Positions 53,174 through 64,000 of a stretch of 64,000 nt of DNA are shown here, in pieces. Below the pieces are notes generated by a model. The model had not been told where the DNA came from and did not search any database. It was given only the letters and a program-made list of their open reading frames with translations. This DNA comes from Halisarca cf. caerulea (lineage: Eukaryota > Porifera > Demospongiae > Chondrillida > Halisarcidae). Each line of letters opens with the position of its first letter. The stretch's first letter is position 1. Position numbers and translations under genes: made by a program. The stretch lies in assembly GCA_963170055.1 (NCBI GenBank), contig CAUJGJ010000029.1:62001-126000 (forward strand), in the 5' to 3' direction.

Positions 53174-54333
53174 TAAAAGTAGTATTTCTTTTGTCATATC
53201 TTACGAACTTTGCCAATTTTGCACTTTGCCTAATTTTAAAGTTATGTTTCTAACTTTATCTTTGCGATAAATATTATTTAAACTTTGTAATCTTTTAAAC
53301 TTAACTTTCTTAGTTAGTTAAAATTAGTATTTCATTTGTCATATCTTACGAACTTTGCCAATTTTGCACTTTGCCTAATTTTAAAGTTATGTTTCTAACT
53401 TTATCTTTGCGATAAATATTATTTAAACTTTGTAATCTTTTAAACTTAACTTTCTTAGATAGTTAAAATTAGTATTTCATTTGTCATATCTTACGAACAT
53501 TGCCAATTTTGCACTTTGCCTAATTTTAAAGTTATGTTTCTAACTTTATCTTTGCGATAAATATTATTTAAACTTTCTAACGTTTTAAACTTAACTTTCT
53601 TAGATAGTTAAAAGTAGTATTTCATTTGTCATATCTTACGAACTTTGCCAATTTTGCACTTTGCCTAACTTTAAAGTTATGTTTCTAACTTTATCTTTGC
53701 GATAAATATTATTTAAACTTTGTAATCTCTTAAACTTAACTTTCTTAGTTAGTTAAAATTAGTATTTCATTTGTCATATCTTACGAACTTTGCCAATTTT
53801 GCACTTTGCCTAATTTTAAAGTTATGTTTCTAACTTTATCTTTGCGATAAATATTATTTAAACTTTGTAATCTTTTAAACTTAACTTTCTTAGTTAGTTA
53901 AAATTAGTATTTCATTTGTCATATCTTACGAACTTTGCCAATTTTGCACTTTGCCTAATTTTAAAGTTATGTTTCTAACTTTATCTTTGCGATAAATATT
54001 ATTTAAACTTTGTAACGTTTTAAACTTAACTTTCTTAGTTAGTTAAAATTAGTATTTCATTTGTCATATCTTACGAACTTTGCCAATTTTGCACTTTGCC
54101 TAATTTTAAAGTTATGTTTCTAACTTTATCTTTGCGATAAATATTATTTAAACTTTGTAATCTTTTAAACTTAACTTTCTTAGATAGTTAAAATTAGTAT
54201 TTCATTTGTCATATCTTACGAACATTGCCAATTTTGTACTTTGCCTAATTTTAAAGTTATGTTTCTAACTTTATCTTTGCGATAAATATTATTTAAACTT
54301 TCTAACGTTTTAAACTTAACTTTCTTAGATAGT
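53174..54333 (+). repeat. 10-monomer unit, copy 2 (first eight monomers match)
   Basis: Repeats the order of 51724-52883 at +1450 bp, starting from the A16T monomer. The match is broken after the eighth monomer, where a C61 monomer starts a repeat of the local C61-GTAATC-GTAACG series. Its A36 monomer at 54189 carries T49, and the one at 53609 has the rare ctcttaaac change, seen again near 57494. Confidence 0.7.
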
Positions 54334-57300
54334 TAAAAGTAGTATTTCATTTGTCATATCTTACGAACTTTGCCAATTTTGCACTTTGCCTAACTTTAAA
54401 GTTATGTTTCTAACTTTATCTTTGCGATAAATATTATTTAAACTTTGTAATCTTTTAAACTTAACTTTCTTAGTTAGTTAAAATTAGTATTTCATTTGTC
54501 ATATCTTACGAACTTTGCCAATTTTGCACTTTGCCTAATTTTAAAGTTATGTTTCTAACTTTATCTTTGCGATAAATATTATTTAAACTTTGTAATCTTT
54601 TAAACTTAACTTTCTTAGTTAGTTAAAATTAGTATTTCATTTGTCATATCTTACGAACTTTGCCAATTTTGCACTTTGCCTAATTTTAAAGTTATGTTTC
54701 TAACTTTATCTTTGCGATAAATATTATTTAAACTTTGTAACGTTTTAAACTTAACTTTCTTAGTTAGTTAAAATTAGTATTTCATTTGTCATATCTTACG
54801 AACTTTGCCAATTTTGCACTTTGCCTAATTTTAAAGTTATGTTTCTAACTTTATCTTTGCGATAAATATTATTTAAACTTTCCAACGTTTTAAACTTAAC
54901 TTTCTTAGTTAGTTAAAATTAGTATTTCATTTGTCATATCTTACGAACTTTGCCAATTTTGCACTTTGCCTAATTTTAAAGTTATGTTTCTAACTTTATC
55001 TTTGCGATAAATATTATTTAAACTTTGTAACGTTTTAAACTTAACTTTCTTAGTTAGTTAAAATTAGTATTTCATTTGTCATATCTTACGAACTTTGCCA
55101 ATTTTGCACTTTGCCTAATTTTAAAGTTATGTTTCTAACTTTATCTTTGCGATAAATATTATTTAAACTTTCTAACGTTTTAAACTTAACTTTCTTAGAT
55201 AGTTAAAAGTAGTATTTCATTTGTCATATCTTACGAACTTTGCCAATTTTGCACTTTGCCTAATTTTAAAGTTGTTTCTAACTTTATCTTTGCGATAAAT
55301 ATTATTTAAACTTTGTAAGCTTTTAAACTTAACTTTCTTAGATAGTTAAAATTAGTATTTCATTTGTCATATCTTACGAACTTTGCCAATTTTGCACTTT
55401 GCCTAATTTTAAAGTTGTTTCTAACTTTATCTTTGCGATAAATATTATTTAAACTTTGTAAGCTTTTAAACTTAACTTTCTTAGTTAGTTAAAATTAGTA
55501 TTTCATTTGTCATATCTTACGAACTTTGCCAATTTTGCACTTTGCCTAATTTTAAAGTTATGTTTCTAACTTTATCTTTGCGATAAATATTATTTAAACT
55601 TTGTAACGTTTTAAACTTAACTTTCTTAGTTAGTTAAAATTAGTATTTCATTTGTCATATCTTACGAACTTTGCCAATTTTGCACTTTGCCTAATTTTAA
55701 AGTTATGTTTCTAACTTTATCTTTGCGATAAATATTATTTAAACTTTGTAACGTTTTAAACTTAACTTTCTTAGTTAGTTAAAATTAGTATTTCATTTGT
55801 CATATCTTACGAACTTTGCCAATTTTGCACTTTGCCTAAATTTAAAGTTATGTTTCTAACTTTATCTTTGCGATAAATATTATTTAAACTTTGTAACGTT
55901 TTAAACTTAACTTTCTTAGTTAGTTAAAATTAGTATTTCATTTGTCATATCTTACGAACTTTGCCAATTTTGCACTTTGCCTAATTTTAAAGTTATGTTT
56001 CTAACTTTATCTTTGCGATAAATATTATTTAAACTTTGTAATCTTTTAAACTTAACTTTCTTAGATAGTTAAAATTAGTATTTCATTTGTCATATCTTAC
56101 GAACATTGCCAATTTTGCACTTTGCCTAATTTTAAAGTTATGTTTCTAACTTTATCTTTGCGATAAATATTATTTAAACTTTCTAACGTTTTAAACTTAA
56201 CTTTCTTAGATAGTTAAAAGTAGTATTTCATTTGTCATATCTTACGAACTTTGCCAATTTTGCACTTTGCCTAATTTTAAAGTTATGTTTCTAACTTTAT
56301 CTTTGCGATAAATATTATTTAAACTTTGTAATCTTTTAAACTTAACTTTCTTAGATAGTTAAAATTAGTATTTCATTTGTCATATCTTACGAACTTTGCC
56401 AATTTTGCACTTTGCCTAATTTTAAAGTTATGTTTCTAACTTTATCTTTGCGATAAATATTATTTAAACTTTGTAATCTTTTAAACTTAACTTTCTTAGA
56501 TAGTTAAAATTAGTATTTCATTTGTCATATCTTACGAACATTGCCAATTTTGCACTTTGCCTAATTTTAAAGTTATGTTTCTAACTTTATCTTTGCGATA
56601 AATATTATTTAAACTTTCTAACGTTTTAAACTTAACTTTCTTAGATAGTTAAAATTAGTATTTCATTTGTCATATCTTACGAACTTTGCCAATTTTGCAC
56701 TTTGCCTAATTTTAAAGTTATGTTTCTAACTTTATCTTTGCGATAAATATTATTTAAACTTTGTAATCTTTTAAACTTAACTTTCTTAGATAGTTAAAAT
56801 TAGTATTTCATTTGTCATATCTTACGAACATTGCCAATTTTGCACTTTGCCTAATTTTAAAGTTATGTTTCTAACTTTATCTTTGCGATAAATATTATTT
56901 AAACTTTCTAACGTTTTAAACTTAACTTTCTTAGATAGTTAAAAGTAGTATTTCTTTTGTCATATCTTACGAACTTTGCCAATTTTGCACTTTGCCTTAT
57001 TTTAAAGTTATGTTTCTAACTTTATCTTTGCGATAAATATTATTTAAACTTTGTAATCTTTTAAACTTAACTTTCTTAGTTAGTTAAAATTAGTATTTCA
57101 TTTGTCATATCTTACGAACTTTGCCAATTTTGCACTTTGCCTAATTTTAAAGTTATGTTTCTAACTTTATCTTTGCGATAAATATTATTTAAACTTTGTA
57201 ATCTTTTAAACTTAACTTTCTTAGATAGTTAAAATTAGTATTTCATTTGTCATATCTTACGAACATTGCCAATTTTGCACTTTGACTAATTTTAAAGTTA

Positions 57301-59402
57301 TGTTTCTAACTTTATCTTTGCGATAAATATTATTTAAACTTTCTAACGTTTTAAACTTAACTTTCTTAGATAGTTAAAAGTAGTATTTCATTTGTCATAT
57401 CTTACGAACTTTGCCAATTTAGCACTTTGCCTAACTTTAAAGTTATGTTTCTAACTTTATCTTTGCGATAAATATTATTTAAACTTTGTAATCTCTTAAA
57501 CTTAACTTTCTTAGTTAGTTAAAATTAGTATTTCATTTGTCATATCTTACGAACTTTGCCAATTTTGCACTTTGACTAATTTTAAAGTTATGTTTCTAAC
57601 TTTATCTTTGCGATAAATATTATTTAAACTTTGTAATCTTTTAAACTTAACTTTCTTAGATAGTTAAAATTAGTATTTCATTTGTCATATCTTACGAACT
57701 TTGCCAATTTTGCACTTTGCCTAATTTTAAAGTTATGTTTCTAACTTTATCTTTGCGATAAATATTATTTAAACTTTGTAACGTTTTAAACTTAACTTTC
57801 TTAGTTAGTTAAAATTAGTATTTCATTTGTCATATCTTACGAACTTTGCCAATTTTGCACTTTGCCTAATTTTAAAGTTATGTTTCTAACTTTATCTTTG
57901 CGATAAATATTATTTAAACTTTCTAACGTTTTAAACTTAACTTTCTTAGATAGTTAAAAGTAGTATTTCTTTTGTCATATCTTACGAACTTTGCCAATTT
58001 TGCACTTTGCCTAATTTTAAAGTTATGTTTCTAACTTTATCTTTGCGATAAATATTATTTAAACTTTGTAATCTTTTAAACTTAACTTTCTTAGTTAGTT
58101 AAAATTAGTATTTCATTTGTCATATCTTACGAACTTTGCCAATTTTGCACTTTGCCTAATTTTAAAGTTATGTTTCTAACTTTATCTTTGCGATAAATAT
58201 TATTTAAACTTTGTAATCTTTTAAACTTAACTTTCTTAGATAGTTAAAATTAGTATTTCATTTGTCATATCTTACGAACATTGCCAATTTTGCACTTTGC
58301 CTAATTTTAAAGTTATGTTTCTAACTTTATCTTTGCGATAAATATTATTTAAACTTTGTAACGTTTTAAACTTAACTTTCTTAGTTAGTTAAAATTAGTA
58401 TTTCATTTGTCATATCTTACGAACTTTGCCAATTTTGCACTTTGCCTAATTTTAAAGTTATGTTTCTAACTTTATCTTTGCGATAAATATTATTTAAACT
58501 TTGTAACGTTTTAAACTTAACTTTCTTAGTTAGTTAAAATTAGTATTTCATTTGTCATATCTTACGAACTTTGCCAATTTTGCACTTTGCCTAATTTTAA
58601 AGTTATGTTTCTAACTTTATCTTTGCGATAAATATTATTTAAACTTTCTAACGTTTTAAACTTAACTTTCTTAGATAGTTAAAAGTAGTATTTCGTTTGT
58701 CATATCTTACGAACTTTGCCAATTTTGCACTTTGCCTAATTTTAAAGTTGTTTCTAACTTTATCTTTGCGATAAATATTATTTAAACTTTGTAAGCTTTT
58801 AAACTTAACTTTCTTAGATAGTTAAAATTAGTATTTCATTTGTCATATCTTACGAACTTTGCCAATTTTGCACTTTGCCTAATTTTAAAGTTATGTTTCT
58901 AACTTTATCTTTGCGATAAATATTATTTAAACTTTGTAATCTTTTAAACTTAACTTTCTTAGATAGTTAAAATTAGTATTTCATTTGTCATATCTTACGA
59001 ACTTTGCCAATTTTGCACTTTGCCTAATTTTAAAGTTATGTTTCTAACTTTATCTTTGCGATAAATATTATTTAAACTTTGTAACGTTTTAAACTTAACT
59101 TTCTTAGTTAGTTAAAATTAGTATTTCATTTGTCATATCTTACGAACTTTGCCAATTTTGCACTTTGCCTAATTTTAAAGTTATGTTTCTAACTTTATCT
59201 TTGCGATAAATATTATTTAAACTTTGTAACGTTTTAAACTTAACTTTCTTAGTTAGTTAAAATTAGTATTTCATTTGTCATATCTTACGAACTTTGCCAA
59301 TTTTGCACTTTGCCTAATTTTAAAGTTATGTTTCTAACTTTATCTTTGCGATAAATATTATTTAAACTTTCTAACGTTTTAAACTTAACTTTCTTAGATA
59401 GT

Positions 59403-60417
59403 TAAAATTAGTATTTCATTTGTCATATCTTACGAACTTTGCCAATTTTGCACTTTGCCTAACTTTAAAGTTATGTTTCTAACTTTATCTTTGCGATAAA
59501 TATTATTTAAACTTTGTAATCTTTTAAACTTAACTTTCTTAGTTAGTTAAAATTAGTATTTCATTTGTCATATCTTACGAACATTGCCAATTTTGCACTT
59601 TGCCTAATTTTAAAGTTATGTTTCTAACTTTATCTTTGCGATAAATATTATTTAAACTTTGTAATCTTTTCAACTTAACTTTCTTAGATAGTTAAAATTA
59701 GTATTTCATTTGTCATATCTTACGAACATTGCCAATTTTGCACTTTGCCTAATTTTAAAGTTATGTTTCTATCTTTATCTTTGCGATAAATATTATTTAA
59801 ACTTTTTAATCTTTTAAACTTAACTTTCTTAGTTAGTTAAAATTAGTATTTCATTTGTCATATCTTACGAACTTTGCCAATTTTGCACTTTGCCTAATTT
59901 TAAAGTTATGTTTCTAACTTTATCTTTGCGATAAATATTATTTAAACTTTGTAATCTTTTAAACTTAACTTTCTTAGATAGTTAAAATTAGTATTTCATT
60001 TGTCATATCTTACGAACTTTGCCAATTTTGCACTTTGCCTAATTTTAAAGTTATGTTTCTAACTTTATCTTTGCGATAAATATTATTTAAACTTTGTAAC
60101 GTTTTAAACTTAACTTTCTTAGTTAGTTAAAATTAGTATTTCATTTGTCATATCTTACGAACTTTGCCAATTTTGCACTTTGCCTAATTTTAAAGTTATG
60201 TTTCTAACTTTATCTTTGCGATAAATATTATTTAAACTTTGTAACGTTTTAAACTTAACTTTCTTAGTTAGTTAAAATTAGTATTTCATTTGTCATATCT
60301 TACGAACTTTGCCAATTTTGCACTTTGCCTAATTTTAAAGTTATGTTTCTAACTTTATCTTTGCGATAAATATTATTTAAACTTTCTAACGTTTTAAACT
60401 TAACTTTCTTAGATAGT
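59403..60417 (+). repeat. 7-monomer unit (1015 bp), right end, copy 1
   Basis: Order: C61 with GTAATC/T141; A36 with GTAATC and cttttcaac; A36 with tctatcttt and TTAATC; GTAATC/A141; two GTAACG/T141; CTAACG/A141. The rare tctatcttt and cttttcaac marks recur at exactly +1015 bp. Confidence 0.85.
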
Positions 60418-61432
60418 TAAAATTAGTATTTCATTTGTCATATCTTACGAACTTTGCCAATTTTGCACTTTGCCTAACTTTAAAGTTATGTTTCTAACTT
60501 TATCTTTGCGATAAATATTATTTAAACTTTGTAATCTTTTAAACTTAACTTTCTTAGTTAGTTAAAATTAGTATTTCATTTGTCATATCTTACGAACATT
60601 GCCAATTTTGCACTTTGCCTAATTTTAAAGTTATGTTTCTAACTTTATCTTTGCGATAAATATTATTTAAACTTTCTAATCTTTTCAACTTAACTTTCTT
60701 AGATAGTTAAAATTAGTATTTCATTTGTCATATCTTACGAACATTGCCAATTTTGCACTTTGCCTAATTTTAAAGTTATGTTTCTATCTTTATCTTTGCG
60801 ATAAATATTATTTAAACTTTTTAATCTTTTAAACTTAACTTTCTTAGTTAGTTAAAATTAGTATTTCATTTGTCATATCTTACGAACTTTGCCAATTTTG
60901 CACTTTGCCTAATTTTAAAGTTATGTTTCTAACTTTATTTTTGCGATAAATATTATTTAAACTTTGTAATCTTTTAAACTTAACTTTCTTAGATAGTTAA
61001 AATTAGTATTTCATTTGTCATATCTTACGAACTTTGCCAATTTTGCACTTTGCCTAATTTTAAAGTTATGTTTCTAACTTTATCTTTGCGATAAATATTA
61101 TTTAAACTTTGTAACGTTTTAAACTTAACTTTCTTAGTTAGTTAAAATTAGTATTTCATTTGTCATATCTTACGAACTTTGCCAATTTTGCACTTTGCCT
61201 AATTTTAAAGTTATGTTTCTAACTTTATCTTTGCGATAAATATTATTTAAACTTTGTAACGTTTTAAACTTAACTTTCTTAGTTAGTTAAAATTAGTATT
61301 TCATTTGTCATATCTTACGAACTTTGCCAATTTTGCACTTTGCCTAATTTTAAAGTTATGTTTCTAACTTTATCTTTGCGATAAATATTATTTAAACTTT
61401 CTAACGTTTTAAACTTAACTTTCTTAGATAGT
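60418..61432 (+). repeat. 7-monomer unit (1015 bp), right end, copy 2
   Basis: An adjacent copy of 59403-60417 with the same seven-monomer order. Differences: a ctaatc box in the second monomer (near 60676) and tttattttt near 60937. A C61 monomer at 61433 begins what would be a third copy, but the order changes from 61578. Confidence 0.85.
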
Positions 61433-61867
61433 TAAAATTAGTATTTCATTTGTCATATCTTACGAACTTTGCCAATTTTGCACTTTGCCTAACTTTAAAG
61501 TTATGTTTCTAACTTTATCTTTGCGATAAATATTATTTAAACTTTGTAATCTTTTAAACTTAACTTTCTTAGTTAGTTAAAATTAGTATTTCATTTGTCA
61601 TATCTTACGAACTTTGCCAATTTTGCACTTTGCCTAATTTTAAAGTTATGTTTCTAACTTTATCTTTGCGATAAATATTATTTAAACTTTGTAATCTTTT
61701 AAACTTAACTTTCTTAGTTAGTTAAAATTAGTATTTCATTTGTCATATCTTACGAACTTTGCCAATTTTGCACTTTGCCTAACTTTAAAGTTATGTTTCT
61801 AACTTTATCTTTGCGATAAATATTATTTAAACTTTGTAATCTTTTAAACTTAACTTTCTTAGTTAGT

Positions 61868-63027
61868 TAAAATTAGTATTTCATTTGTCATATCTTACGA
61901 ACTTTGCCAATTTTGCACTTTGCCTAATTTTAAAGTTATGTTTCTAACTTTATCTTTGCGATAAATATTATTTAAACTTTGTAACGTTTTAAACTTAACT
62001 TTCTTAGTTAGTTAAAATTAGTATTTCATTTGTCATATCTTACGAACATTGCCAATTTTGCACTTTGCCTAATTTTAAAGTTATGTTTCTAACTTTATCT
62101 TTGCGATAAATATTATTTAAACTTTGTAATCTTTTCAACTTAACTTTCTTAGATAGTTAAAATTAGTATTTCATTTGTCATATCTTACGAACATTGCCAA
62201 TTTTGCACTTTGCCTAATTTTAAAGTTATGTTTCTAACTTTATCTTTGCGATAAATATTATTTAAACTTTTTAATCTTTTAAACTTAACTTTCTTAGTTA
62301 GTTAAAATTAGTATTTCATTTGTCATATCTTACGAACTTTGCCAATTTTGCACTTTGCCTAATTTTAAAGTTATGTTTCTAACTTTATCTTTGCGATAAA
62401 TATTATTTAAACTTTGTAATCTTTTAAACTTAACTTTCTTAGATAGTTAAAATTAGTATTTCATTTGTCATATCTTACGAACATTGCCAATTTTGCACTT
62501 TGCCTAATTTTAAAGTTATGTTTCTAACTTTATCTTTGCGATAAATATTATTTAAACTTTCTAACGTTTTAAACTTAACTTTCTTAGATAGTTAAAAGTA
62601 GTATTTCATTTGTCATATCTTACGAACTTTGCCAATTTTGCACTTTGCCTAATTTTAAAGTTATGTTTCTAACTTTATCTTTGCGATAAATATTATTTAA
62701 ACTTTTTAATCTTTTAAACTTAACTTTCTTAGTTAGTTAAAATTAGTATTTCATTTGTCATATCTTACGAACATTGCCAATTTTGCACTTTGCCTAATTT
62801 TAAAGTTATGTTTCTAACTTTATCTTTGCGATAAATATTATTTAAACTTTGTAATCTTTTCAACTTAACTTTCTTAGATAGTTAAAATTAGTATTTCATT
62901 TGTCATATCTTACGAACATTGCCAATTTTGCACTTTGCCTAATTTTAAAGTTATGTTTCTAACTTTATCTTTGCGATAAATATTATTTAAACTTTTTAAT
63001 CTTTTAAACTTAACTTTCTTAGTTAGT
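61868..63027 (+). repeat. 8-monomer unit (1160 bp), copy 1
   Basis: Order: GTAACG/T141; A36 with cttttcaac; A36 with TTAATC; GTAATC/A141; A36 with CTAACG; G6 with TTAATC; A36 with cttttcaac; A36 with TTAATC. The first six repeat at +1160 bp. The A36-cttttcaac / A36-TTAATC pair is itself used twice within the unit. Confidence 0.8.
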
Positions 63028-64000
63028 TAAAATTAGTATTTCATTTGTCATATCTTACGAACTTTGCCAATTTTGCACTTTGCCTAATTTTAAAGTTATG
63101 TTTCTAACTTTATCTTTGCGATAAATATTATTTAAACTTTGTAACGTTTTAAACTTAACTTTCTTAGTTAGTTAAAATTAGTATTTCATTTGTCATATCT
63201 TACGAACATTGCCAATTTTGCACTTTGCCTAATTTTAAAGTTATGTTTCTAACTTTATCTTTGCGATAAATATTATTTAAACTTTGTAATCTTTTCAACT
63301 TAACTTTCTTAGATAGTTAAAATTAGTATTTCATTTGTCATATCTTACGAACATTGCCAATTTTGCACTTTGCCTAATTTTAAAGTTATGTTTCTAACTT
63401 TATCTTTGCGATAAATATTATTTAAACTTTTTAATCTTTTAAACTTAACTTTCTTAGTTAGTTAAAATTAGTATTTCATTTGTCATATCTTACGAACTTT
63501 GCCAATTTTGCACTTTGCCTAATTTTAAAGTTATGTTTCTAACTTTATCTTTGCGATAAATATTATTTAAACTTTGTAATCTTTTAAACTTAACTTTCTT
63601 AGATAGTTAAAATTAGTATTTCATTTGTCATATCTTACGAACATTGCCAATTTTGCACTTTGCCTAATTTTAAAGTTATGTTTCTAACTTTATCTTTGCG
63701 ATAAATATTATTTAAACTTTCTAACGTTTTAAACTTAACTTTCTTAGATAGTTAAAAGTAGTATTTCATTTGTCATATCTTACGAACTTTGCCAATTTTG
63801 CACTTTGCCTAATTTTAAAGTTATGTTTCTAACTTTATCTTTGCGATAAATATTATTTAAACTTTTTAATCTTTTAAACTTAACTTTCTTAGTTAGTTAA
63901 AATTAGTATTTCATTTGTCATATCTTACGAACTTTGCCAATTTTGCACTTTGCCTAATTTTAAAGTTATGTTTCTAACTTTATCTTTGCGATAAATATTA
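63028..64000 (+). repeat. 8-monomer unit, copy 2, cut by the window edge
   Basis: Six monomers (63028-63897) match 61868-62737 in order and marks. The partial monomer from 63898 has T36 where the first unit has A36, so the match appears to stop at the seventh position. The array clearly continues beyond the window. Confidence 0.75.

Larger units (their letters stand above)
1..64000 (+). repeat. 145-bp satellite DNA array, 441 full monomers plus one partial
   Basis: The window is a single head-to-tail tandem array of an AT-rich 145-bp monomer (about 77% A+T, T-rich on this strand). Copies begin at 1, 146, 291 and so on, and the last begins at 63898 and is cut by the window edge. I counted 441 complete copies with a mean length of 144.9 bp; the net 48-bp shortfall is fully accounted for by small indels I located. 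No inverted copy, transposon insertion or unique spacer interrupts it, and both edges lie inside the array. Most monomers differ from the consensus only at about ten recurrent sites. Arrays of this kind are known from eukaryotic centromeres and pericentromeres and act structurally, not as genes. Placement at a centromere is inference; the sequence shows only the satellite. The plus strand label is arbitrary. Confidence 0.98.

Noticed and set aside
1..64000. CRISPR array or other repeat-spacer system
   Set aside because: The whole 145-bp period is conserved. There are no unique spacers between short repeats, no cas genes, and the array is far longer than such arrays usually are.
1..64000. Protein-coding genes, including repeat proteins
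   Set aside because: Each monomer has stops in all six frames, and the 145-bp period shifts frame at every copy. No open frame spans more than a small part of two or three monomers.
1..64000. CENP-B box or similar 17-bp motif
   Set aside because: No match to the known box core (TTCG followed by A/CGGG) is present. The monomer has only two CpG-containing spots in conserved sequence (sites 31-32 and 92-93) and a third in AACG boxes, none in that context.
1..64000. Telomeric repeat, rRNA/tRNA gene cluster or iteron-type replication origin
   Set aside because: There is no short G-rich telomere unit and no recognisable RNA gene. The array length and monomer size do not fit bacterial iterons.
1..64000. 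Mobile element insertion or inverted monomers
   Set aside because: Monomer starts can be followed without interruption from 1 to 63898, and the only length changes are indels of 1-4 bp. No reverse-orientation copy was seen.
1..64000. Assignment to a named satellite family (for example tenebrionid beetle 142-bp satellites)
   Set aside because: The length and base composition are similar, but I cannot match the sequence from memory with confidence. A database search with the consensus would decide it.

Overview
The whole window is one uninterrupted tandem satellite DNA array. It holds 441 complete head-to-tail copies of a 145-bp monomer plus a 103-bp partial copy at the right edge (63898-64000), all in the same orientation. 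I see no unique sequence, gene, RNA gene or inserted mobile element. Setting monomer phase 1 at window base 1, the consensus monomer has 43 A, 69 T, 20 C and 13 G (about 23% GC), so the given strand is T-rich. Each monomer carries stop codons in all six frames. Because 145 is not a multiple of 3, any reading frame also shifts at each copy, so the array cannot be coding.

A homogeneous array of this size, with higher-order structure and a near-nucleosomal monomer, points to a eukaryotic nuclear genome, most likely centromeric or pericentromeric heterochromatin. With no gene present the species cannot be named. An AT-rich insect, another invertebrate or a plant would all fit, and I do not recognise the monomer as a named satellite family.

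Monomers differ at a small set of recurrent sites: 6, 16/17, 36, 49, 56, 61, 71/72, 94, 114-120, 126 and 141. These markers show higher-order repeats (HORs) and segmental duplications whose unit changes along the array. 1-4060: a 12-monomer block repeated at 15-monomer spacing. 4061-5795: 12 monomers with an unusual cluster of small indels. 5796-11009: units of 10 and 13 monomers marked by a 2-bp deletion near site 112. 11010-32593: two adjacent 27-monomer units (3.9 kb each), a partial third copy about 11 kb further on, and a 10-monomer module present four times. 32594-45208: indel-free, with a perfect 4-monomer tandem unit. 45209-49993: a 2-bp deletion class at 71/72 becomes common. 49994-64000: units of 10, 7 and 8 monomers with their own markers.

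The monomer has internal structure: a perfect 8-bp inverted repeat around a 6-nt spacer, a 16-bp-spaced direct repeat, and four copies of AACTTT. One recurrent substitution (T61C) completes a 14-bp palindrome next to the inverted repeat. As bookkeeping, every indel I found sums to a net loss of 48 bp, which exactly matches 441 x 145 = 63945 against the observed 63897.
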